NCBI GenBank assembly: GCA_029204225.1
Contig: CM055095.1
Span: forward strand, 73,568,753 to 73,632,752
Source: Diphasiastrum complanatum
Lineage: Eukaryota > Streptophyta > Lycopodiopsida > Lycopodiales > Lycopodiaceae
Direction of reading: 5' to 3'
DNA length: 64,000 nucleotides
The translations under genes were made by a program, and so were the position numbers. This document shows positions 47,401-58,606 of this stretch, in pieces (the first letter of the stretch is position 1; every line of letters starts with the position of its first letter). Under the pieces are notes generated by a model. It was not told the DNA's origin, did no database searches, and saw only the letters and a program-made list of their open reading frames with translations.

Positions 47401-50400
47401 ATGAGCTTCTTCGTAGGCAATTTTTCTGGCCTAGTATGAAAAAGGACGTCCACTAGTATGTAACCAGTTGCCAGAAATGTCAAGTAAATAAAGCAGAGCG
47501 TTTAAAGGCAGGAGGGTTGTTTAATACAAGTACCACCAACCATCCACAGACGGACGGTCAAACAGAGAGGGTAAATCAGGTGCTGGACGATATGCTTCGT
47601 GCATACGTTAGCAAGAAGCAGACTGATTGGGAAGAGTATCTCTCGATATTAGAGTTTGCTTACAACAGTACCAAACATTCAGCTACAGGATACAGCCCAT
47701 TTATGTTGATGTACGGTTCCTAGCCACGCTCACCCACAACTGTAGGGTTTAAAAAAGAAAAAGTTGAAGCAGCCAGAAACTTTTTAGAGGACCTAAACCA
47801 GATGATAGAACATGCTAAGCGTAGCATTAGGCAGTCCCAAGATCGAGCCAGGCATTATGCAGATCCACACAGATGGGATGTGCAATTCTCCACTGGTGAG
47901 AAAGTCTACTTGAGAGTCCCAGTTGACTCTAAAACCCTCAAATCAGGAGTGTGTGCTAAGTTGTCTCCTAGGTATTGTGGTCCCTTTACCATCAGTAGGA
48001 GACTAGGCGAGGTCACCTATGAACTAGAACTCCCACACAGTAGTAAGGTTTTTTTAGTTTTTCATGTAAGTCAGTTACGAAAGGCCTTAGCCAGATCAGA
48101 AAATCTGGTAGGGGACAGTGTTCTAGTTCTCCCATTGGATCCTCAGCAACCTCCACATGAACCAGAGGAGATTCTTGATAGTAGAGAGACGCAGACTCGT
48201 CATACTCTATATCGAGAATATCTGGTCAAGTGGAATGATCAGCCTATTGAGAATGCCACTTGGGAAAGAGGCAGTGTCCTTCGCAAAATTTTTCCAGACT
48301 TTGTCTTAGAGGATCAATACGGTTCTTAAGGGGGAGGCAGTGTTACGAGCTCGTGACCAGTGCCGAACCCTAGAGAACACAGATAGTCAGATACCACAGT
48401 CAGGGTCGTGTCCAGCGTACACGACCAATAGGGCAAGACAGTGTGAGTAGTGTGCCCCAGCACGGTCCATAGCCATGGCGGGCCTAACATAGTCTAGGGA
48501 CCCTGTCAGCAGGACAGGGCCCCCAGTTGGGTCCCGACGTGCAGTCAGCCACATCAGTGACACGTGGTCGACACTTGGCAGTTGCATGCTACCAGTCCTC
48601 ACACTGGGCTAGGAGGGATCAGTTAGTGTTTGCCCTACTATGGTGTTAGGATCTATTACACACACGCTGACAATGTGGGTTCTTTTCTTGATTGTTCTTG
48701 ATCTCCTCCATGAGATGATTGTCAACTACAGTAAAGCTCAAATAATGAAATATCCGCAATAGGCATTATCGACCACATATTCCTTCCCTCTTTGGAAGTA
48801 ATATCCAGATGAAATTCCTATATCAACTTGGCCCACCGAGCTTGGTGACCTTTCAAATCTGGATGAGTGCAAAATTACTTTGAAGTATGATGGTCTGTGT
48901 ATTTATAAAACCTGGTGTTGTATAAATAATGTCACCACAAGTTGAGCACATGTACGATCGTATATAGCTCCTGCGCACGTGTGGGATATCTCTATTGAGC
49001 TGGTGTCAGTTTTTTACTCTCGCTAGCTATTGGTCTACCCTCTTAGCTCAACATTGCACCTACGCTAATGACACTTGTATCCATTTCTAGGTCAAACGGT
49101 TTCTGAGTATCAACAATCTTGAGAATTGGAGCCATGGCCATTGCCTCTTTAAAGTTCTCAAAACTGTGTTGAACTTCAGCATCCCACCAAACTACAATGT
49201 TGTTCTTTCGTAACTAGTCTATTAAAGGAACAACTACCCATGAATAATTCCTAACTAATCACCGGTAGAACTTACAAAAGGCCAAACTAACTAGCGTAAA
49301 CCGGCAGGCCTTAACCACTTCTTAATCACAACCATTGTGGCTAGGTTAACCACAATACTAATCACCGGTAGAACTTACAAAAGGCCAAACTAGCTAGTGT
49401 ATACCGGCAGGCCTTAGCCGCTTCTTAATCACAACCATCGTGGCTAGGTTAATCAATCCTAGGCATCAAATATCTATGCTTTACGTTAGTGGATTTAGGA
49501 AATTATGGGAATGTGATAGGACGTTAAGATACTATGCTATTAATTCACGTGCACAGAGCCGGCCTTGATTAGATTGATGGAAAAGACAAATTCCCACTGG
49601 TCAAGGTCAAATCATCATGAAACTAGTATATTTTTTTTAGCTTCACAAATGTCTTGCCCAGAGTTTTTAATTTCAAGTGTGGCAAGAGATCTCAATTTGA
49701 AGAATTGTCCTGATCATCTTTAGAGAATTCAAGGATCACCTTTAGTGTAGAAGTATCAAACGAGGAGGTCACACACAGCAATATGGGCATTTCTAACACA
49801 AACAAGGCTCTCAAGTTCTTGAGATTTAAGATTATTTACATACATAATGCCTATAGGTTCTTAGGGCCATCTTGACTGCCTCACAATTTCATTCACCACT
49901 CAAACATGTAGTTTTCCCTCTGCATGGGAACACCAAGAAATTCAAGAGTCGGAAGATGCTCTCAGTTCAAGCTCCATAAGGTTGCTGAAACGTTTTTGAA
50001 AAGATGTAACTTCCAATAAATACGAGCAAAATAGTAACTACTTTAACAAAGCAATCAATCAAAAAGCTCCCACACTTTTTTTTTCAACATACTTGTCCAC
50101 CTGTCGTCCTTGGCACAACTGCAATTGAGGAAATGTCAACAAATGTCTGTGACGTAAGGAAGACGTCTACACAAACCTGCAAGCAGTAGTTCAAATTTCA
50201 TACAAGTATTTGTGACAATTGTCTCACGTTTCCTCAATTTGAAAATCTTTGCAAATTGCAATAAATCCAAAATTTTCTTTATTCTAGATCTATCATAGAG
50301 GTTTATCTCTGATGACAATCATAATATTACCTGATATTCTGCAAAATCTACAGCCATAGTCTTCAACGTCTTGTCTGCAGGCTGCAACAGCTTCTGAGCC

Positions 50401-53300
50401 TCCTACAAGGATTAAATAATAATCCAACTCAGTAGCCAACCCCATAAACTTACATCACTCTAGAAGCTTATAAGATGTACTTTCCGTACATTCCAACCAG
50501 CATGAACAAGTTAATGCACATCAAGGATTTGTTAGAACAGTCATAACACCATAAGCCTATAAATTGCTCAGTACAACTACCTTTTCCCCTGCTGCAGTAT
50601 TTGTCTTCCCTTCTGCCTCCCTTCCATTAAGTGCACCAATACCAACAGATGGTAATACTACAAACAACAATAGGATTGAAATCACAAACTTGGTATATAT
50701 TGCAGAGTATATACTTTGCTGAGTTGAAACTTCTGCCAGTACAACATTAAGGAGCATTCCAGTGTGTCACCGCACAAAGACTCGAAATCACACTTCAGAA
50801 GTTCTACTACCACACAAGTCCTTTAACAGATATCAAATATGCGTCAGAAAGAAGCGTACCAACTGTGAAATGAATGAGTTTGCTATCATTATGTTCTGTT
50901 GTACATGTCATCAGGTATAGAAGCTCAAGCTGCTATTAAGTATCATTTCACTCTTAATAATCATATATCTGATCAAACCTGCTGAAAATCATGCCTCACA
51001 TAAGGAATGCAACAACGGGACATACTCAAAAACATGTATGAGATGGCCAATCTCTCTCCTGTACTTCTTAACAACCAAGTTTAAAGACTGAGGATGCATG
51101 CAAATGAGTCTATCAATGACTTTATCACCAAGATAAGGACTTTAGGGATCAACTCGCATGCATAGGAGAGGTTGTTCAACATTTGGTATCAGTTGTTCTG
51201 ATACTGAATAGCTTCCATTAGCAAATCAAAACTTTGTCTTGACAATTTCCTTCAGGGAAACGAGGCCTTCATTTGAGGAGCTCAACTCCATGGTGCTTCA
51301 AGAGGAAATAAAAAGGTTAAATCTCATGTCTAGAATGACTACAAGGAGCGAGCCTTTATAAAAAAGGCAGTTCACAAAAAAGACATTCAAGGTACAATCA
51401 AGTTTGGCATTCATGGAACAAATTATCATAATATGAAGTTACAAGGGTGTGTAGATGTTGATTGGGCTAAAGATGCTAAAAATCGAAGATCAACAAAAGT
51501 GTTATTTTTTAGTTTGGAATTGTGCTATCACATAAAGTTCTAAGATGCAGCCTACTATAGCATTGTCTTCTACATAAGCAGAGTTACAAGTGCTACATGT
51601 GAAGCAGTTTGGCGAAGGGGAACTTTAAAGGATCTTCACATGAAGCAAGTGGAGGACATAGTGTCGTTGACTATCTCATGGGGTCACCATCCCCTGTACC
51701 CATAGTCTTTGACTTCCACGTTTCCCCCAAAACCCTTTCTGATCACTCATTTCTCTCCTTCGATATCGGCCACCTTCCACCCACTCATTCATCTACACTA
51801 CCCATGATTACCCGAGCACCCACGTACGCATTTGATCCCATTTACGTGCCACTGTACCGGCAGTCCTTGGCTTCACTTTTACACTCCTTTCCTCATGATC
51901 ATCCAGTCGACACCCAGGCTGCTTTTCTCATCACCTCTCTCCACACGGCTGCATCACTAACTCTCCCCACAAAACCCATCCCAAAAAGACTCGACACACA
52001 ACTCGACCATTGCACCCTCCATGGTACGATACCAAGTGTCGTTCTCTTCACCAGTCAGTAACCTATTCACGTATACACACTCCACATCTGCTTCGATCTT
52101 CCCGACGATCCTACCATCGTGTTCTCCGCCGTAAGAAGCGTTCCTATGATGATTCTGAAGGGAAACGTCTTATTGACCTTCTTTTCAGATCTTCTTCGGG
52201 CGCTTTTTGGCATGAGTTCATTCCTCGCTCTCCACCACCCCTCCTGGAGGACCTCCGCATCTGGACTGATTATGCTACAAGCTTGTACACCGTCCGTATC
52301 TCTATATCTCCACGACCATCTGAGTTCTCCTTCTTCACATCTGACATGGTGCTTGCAGCCATAAAGAAGATGAAGTCCCACAAGGCCAAAGATATTAAAG
52401 ACCTTGAGTCCGAACTCCTTTCCCATGCCTTTGACTTACTCGCTCCTACTATAGCCACCCTTCTTAATTCCGCAGTTGTTTCCGGTTTCCCATCATCCTG
52501 GTGCACTAACTAATCCACCCCATCCATAAGAATGGTGACCCCATGATCCCGAGTAACTACCGCACCCTCATGATTGGCCATATTTTGGCGAAACTATTAT
52601 GCTCTCTAGGTGAGGTGGAGTCTGAGGAGCACTTTATCTTTAGATGCCCGGTATACTATGAGATCAGAGGGCGATATCACTGCATGTTTCAAGACATGCC
52701 TACCACTCTACGCTCCCTCATAGCCTATGAGGACCCACGATGTGTCACTCTGTTGGTACATGAGATGTTCATACTACGGGGAGATTTATACGGGACACCT
52801 CAGCATTTTACCTCACAGCCACTGATTACTTCATTCTTCACTAGATGGAGATCGCGTGATTTAGTGCATGAGGATGAGGATTATGACGACGACGAGGATG
52901 ATAGCCGCTCACATGCTCATAGAGATCAAAGACAGTGTACCTCCCACCATCATGTTACTACCAAGATCACCAGACATCGTATGCACAGACATACTATTAC
53001 ACATGCTCATGCTCACAGACAATGCCGGCAGGCTCCAGTGCTTTCTCATGTTGTGGCTCGCAATACATCTTTTTACAGCATCAGCACAGCAGCCGCAGCA
53101 GCATCACAATCTTGACATCTTGACATAGATACAAATGATTATTATGCACACACATACGTGTCTATTTTAGTTTTAGTCTGTACTAGATGTTTTCTTTATT
53201 TCAGTTTTGGAGACGTTTTTATATGCTCCCATGGCTACCACATACTTGACATGTCCTTCATTAGTCTTATATGCCTTTTGGCATGGAAAAGACATTAATG

Positions 53301-53361
<61 letters not shown>

Positions 53362-56300
53362 AGAGGAGGTAGAGTCAGAGGAGCACTTTATCTTTAGGTG
53401 CCCGGTATATTACGAGATCAGAGGGATACCACTATTTGTTCCGAGACACACCTGTCACCTTACGATCGCTCATAGCTTATGAGGATTCCCGATGCGCAGC
53501 ACTCATGATACGAGAGATGTTTATACTACGACATGATTTGTATCAAACAGCCCAGCCGAGTCAGGTTTTTCAGCCTCAGATCACTTCTTTCTTCTCCAGG
53601 AGGAGAGGACGTTTTGATGACGGTGACGATGATGATGATGATGACCTACTTGCCCATAGAGACCAGAGACAGCGTCCCACACATACCCATGTTGCAGCGT
53701 GAGCTACTCGACCTATCACGAGGAGACCTCTTCATCCTCTCAGACGACGTCAGAGACCACCAGTGGCCCTTCATGTCGCAGGCCGTATTACATCCTTCTA
53801 TAGCATCAGCACCAGCAAGACAGGACTAGATGATAGCGTCATACCTCACTCATGACTGTTAGCAGTATACATGCTCCCACATGTTTCTTATAGCATCACA
53901 TCTATTTCAGTTTATAGCTTTGGCTCTAGATTGCTACTTTTGTTACTGTTTTGGAGACGTTTCATACGCTCCTATGGTTACCACACACTTGACATGTATA
54001 TTTACTAGTCTTATATGCCTTTTGGCATGGAAAAGACATTAATAAAGCTTTTTTTCTTTCTTTCTCTCTCCATCCATCCATCGCTCTCCACCCTCCGCCA
54101 TGCCGCCCCGGAAGGTGGCCTCCTGCTCCCCCCCTGCCCCTGCCATGCAAGTTGTTGAGTTGTTTATTCAGAATGTCGTCAGGTTGCATGGACTTCCGAA
54201 GTCCATTGTGTTTGACAGGCATTCCGAGTTTACGGGAAATTTATGGATTGAGGTATTCGCCAAGTTGGGAACACAGTTGCGGATGAGTAGCTCCGATCAT
54301 CCTCAAATGGTGGTCAAACAGAGCGAGTGAACCAGGTCTTGGAAGATATGCTTAGGGCATAAGTAAGTGGTACGCAAACAGACTGGGTAAAGCATTTACC
54401 ATATTGGAGTTTGCATACAATGACAAGAGACAAGCGTCCACTAGATTGGCAGAGAGTTATACTTGTGAGAACCGTACCTATCGGGAATTTGAGGAAGGAG
54501 ATTAGGTGTATTTACTAGTCCCTTCGAAGTCGAAGGTACTACGCACATGAAAGTGCGCCAGTTATCTCCTAGGTATTGTGGACCATGGTTGATTATTAAG
54601 AAGGTTAGCCAAGTAGCTTATAAGCTACAACTACTTGTGGGATGCAAGGTGCATCCAGTGTTTCATGTCAGCAAACTGAAGAAATGTTTGCACGATGGGG
54701 ATAGCCTGGTGGAAGGTCTAGTATCTCTGAAGGAGAAAGAGACCACAGGTTACGGGCTAGAGAGAGTCCTAGATCAGATGGAACGACGATTGAGAAATCG
54801 TCTCCTCCAGGAGTATCTAATGGCTTGGAAAGGGCATTCTTTATCTGATGCTACCTGGGAGACTCGCCAGGCGTTGCGGAAGTCTCTACCCAGAGTTTGT
54901 CATTGAGGATCGATGACTTGCCAGAAGAGGGAAGGATTGTTAGATGCCAGCTGTGCTCTAGCACAATCCCGGCACGATTGGTTACTAGGGGTCGAGGGCC
55001 AGTGACCAGGATGGACACCAGGGGACCGGTTGGGTCCGGTGCGTCACAGGCAGTGGCCCAGTGTGACCACCTGACAAGATGTCAGTAGGTGGAGTTATGA
55101 CCATATGATTGTGGGTAGAAAATTTCATGGAACCATGGGGAGTCATCACCCCTACATGGCAGCAATGGGGAACTGATCACCCCAGCATGGCAGCCATGTG
55201 TCCCAGGCCCAGAATAACAATCAGATAGACTCAAGAGGAGGGCACCTACAGATGGGTGGATGATTCTACACACCGGCCATCAGAGTTTGGAGAGCTCCGG
55301 GAGATTGGAGTGCAACAGCAGCTGCATCTACTGGAAGTGTTAGAAGTCATAAATGATAATGTTAGTTTCCCATAGGTTACTTTGACCCAAAAGGTCGAGA
55401 CTTGTGTAACCATGGGCTAGGTTTATTATTTAGACCATGTTAAGTCAGTTTTAGTTGAGTTGGACCCAATTTTGGTCCAGTAGTAATTCGTGGGTCCAAG
55501 TAAAGTCTAGTTATGTTAAGGGACCCTATCTTGACTTTTGGGGGTGCCCTATAATTAGTAGTGGGTCTTGGAAGGTTCTAGAACTTAGAGTTTGGAAGAG
55601 TCTAGGCCCTTGGAAGGCCTAGTTACATGTACTCTTTGTACATTTGTAATTCATTCCCTTTCAAGCATTGCTACTACTTTCTCTCTCCTTGAGGGCGCCT
55701 AACCCTCTCCCTCTCCTTCTTGTATATGGAGATTGAATGTTAGAAGGATCTTGGCACTTTGATTTCCTACATGGTATCAGAGCCATGGATCTTTTATGCT
55801 TGATTAAGGGCGCCCTACCAAAAGAGATCATCTTCACTTAGGGATCACAAAAATTCAGCACCTTTGCTGATTTTTTGGAGTGAAAATCCGTTTTTTGACT
55901 CTTTTCCGTTTAGCAAGAGGGCGCCACACATGAAAGAAGATAACAGGATTTTAAGCGCCCAAAAATCAGGTTGTTGTTTGCTGATTTTTTAGATTGCAGG
56001 AAGGCGCCATTAATTATCTTCTTCGGGGCTTCTTTTAGGTCGCCCACATCCGTGTAGGTTTATCCTACTTCCGTTGGTCCGCTGCTACCCTATTTTTCAG
56101 ATTTGCTCCTTTGCAGGAGGGCGCCCATCCACAAGCAATTTCTATTCTTCTGATTTGGCTGAAAAATCAGCACCCTTGCTAATTTTACAAAGTGAAGATC
56201 CGCTTCTTTTTGCTTGTTTCCAGGTGTGGAAGAAGGCGCTAATTTTTTTGTGATGATCCGATCACATTCCGAGGCTGAAAATTGGACAGCATATTACCAT

Positions 56301-58534
56301 TTGTAGGGTGTTGCAACAGCCCTATCCGTGTGTGTATTGTTCACACTTTTTGGCAAGAAAGAAGGGTTCCGGAAAAAGCTTTGTTGGAGGCTAACCTAAT
56401 TCTTTGCTTGCTGGTTTTTTGAGTTTGTAATGCAATTTCAGGCTGAAATTCTCAGCACACAAGGCTTGTAAGAGGGCGAGTTCCTACATCCATCTAATGT
56501 GTGGTTTTGACACATTCCGGTGCTGATTTGTCAGATTGATACTTGCTGATTTTTGTGTCTTTTAGGGCACATTAGGCTTCGAAAAAGTTTATCTTCTTGG
56601 CTGGTTCTTATGGCAAGAGATTTGGGAGCAATTCGTACTTGTTCGGGTGAAGATATGTTGGATGACACCAACTATTCTTCATGGAGTTGCAAGCTGAGAT
56701 TTTGCATCGACATGATGATCAAAATTTTATCGGTAACAAGATCTATCTTAAATCATTTGAGATTTTGCAAGACCTCTAAAAATGGTTGGGAAACACTTTT
56801 AAAGATGTACCGAATAAAGGATTCATCATCATGCTTTCTCCTCTCTACTTCATCCTCTTTGAAGGTAGAAGAGCAAAGTCATGCAAAGTTTGATCATTGT
56901 CTTTCTACAAGTACAAGTTTGCATCGGAATGTTGGTATGGTAAAGCATTCTTCTTCTCTTGAGCCATTTGTTGCAAATGATGGATGCATTAGTGAAGAAC
57001 TTTATGAGCAAGCTTCTCAAGATAATGTTTTGGAAAAGGCTACAATCAAGCATTCTTTGAAGCCATTTTGTACTAATGGAGGAGGGGAAAAAATCATGTC
57101 AATTAGTACATTGGTTCAAAGTGGCGTGTTGCTGGATTTTTTGGGTGTTCAAAGTGGCAAGCTGTTGGTTTTTTTCTTGAAGATGGTGGACACCAGATTT
57201 AGCCATGGTTTATTGATCATTTTCAGCCTATGTTACATCGTGAGCATCCTATTATGCATCGGGAACGGCCTGCGGAAGGTTTTTGGACAGCAAGGTCCAC
57301 ATTTGGAACACTTTGGACAGCAAAGTGCTGGTGATTTTGTGGCTGTTGGACAGCCTGCTACAGCCTCTTGTTGGCTGTCTGAGTCTTTGCGGGATAGCAA
57401 AGCATCTTCTTACCTTGGAGGAAACACACATGCCTCACCAAAATCAGTACCTTATGCTGATTTTCCTGTTTTGATGCTTACTTCTTATGATGACGGTGTT
57501 GCCTTACCTAGTGTTGGTGAGCAAATCATTGATAGTAAGATTCGGGAGGATGTGATGGTAAAAGAGTATCATACTTTTCTTTATGTTTCTTGTGGTGAGA
57601 AGACTTATGGTTAGGTTTATTATTTAGACCATGTTAAGTCAGTTTTAGTTGAGTTGGACCCAATTTTGGTCCAATAGTAATTCGTGGGTCCAAGTAAAGT
57701 CTTTGGAAGAGTCTAGGCCCTTGGAAGGCCTATTTATATGTACTTTTTGTTCATTCGTAATTCATTCCCTTTCAAGCATTGCTACTACTTTCTCTCTCCT
57801 TGAGGGCGCCTAACCCTCTCCCTCTTCTTCTTGTATATGGAGATTCAATGTTAGAAGGATCTTGGCACTTTGATTTCCTACAGGAAGGCTACCACATTAA
57901 CGTCCCTACCTCTAAGTTGTCCTTAACCCCTATCACCTCCAGCCCTACCAATAGCACCAGTGGTGCCCGCCCACCTATTGGCACTGTCTGGAACTAGTGT
58001 CGGCTGTGATGTGGAATCTCGGCGCTCTGCCACACTTGTAACAATGTACTATGTTGCAAATATTTAAACTTTAAAGTTTAATGGATAATGTAATATGGTC
58101 GATGACAAACTCAACAGGTCATAGAGTCACAGATGTTAATAATCACTAATTACTAATTAGTAATTCCATACTAGACTGAACTTTGACATCTAAACTTTAG
58201 TTCAAACAAGAATCACTTGTGGCTGAAGCAGTACCGTGAGAGTCATTCGATCCCGGCAATCCTCAGTTACTCTGGTGCCTGAATGCAAACAACGATCTCG
58301 TATCCTCTGAGACGTAAAAGATGTGCCCTTATTCGAATGGGGCCTCCTCCACAAGTATTTCCGCAATACTTACAAGTCCACTTCTTTGTGCCTGACGTGC
58401 CATACCCTGAATTTAGGGTGATGTGATCCCATAAAGGATCCCGTTGTCTCGGTATAGCTAATAGCTATCAACTAATAAGTTCAAACTTCACAATAGTAAA
58501 TGCTAACTTCAAACTTCAAAGTAAAAAGTTCTAA

Positions 58535-58606
<72 letters not shown>

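Larger units (their letters stand above)
38389..50092 (-). other. SEC24 intron, 11.7 kb, filled with retroelements
   Basis: The donor gtatgt follows 50093 and the acceptor cttcacag precedes 38388. It holds three LINE pieces (38485-44440), a chromovirus (44.45-48.65 kb) and a gypsy RNase H fragment (48.70-49.29 kb). From 49456 to 50092 I see nothing. Confidence 0.9.
55338..57882 (+). mobile_element. Non-autonomous LTR retrotransposon with 5-bp target duplication
   Basis: The 5' LTR is 55338-55771 (TGTTAGAAG...CCTACA). The primer site 55772-55784 follows directly, and the 3' LTR is 57612-57882. GGAAG lies on both sides (55333-55337 and 57883-57887), as after a normal integration. The 3' LTR lacks its first 80 bases and an internal stretch of about 80 bases. 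Over the aligned 271 bases I count about eight differences. The 1.84-kb interior has one open frame and no protease, integrase or RT, so it must have used another element's enzymes. It is antisense to SEC24. Confidence 0.88.

Noticed and set aside
54100-54145. Start codon of an ORF beginning [11 protein letters not shown]
   Set aside because: The head is CT/C-rich junction sequence; the recognisable gypsy integrase begins later in the same frame.
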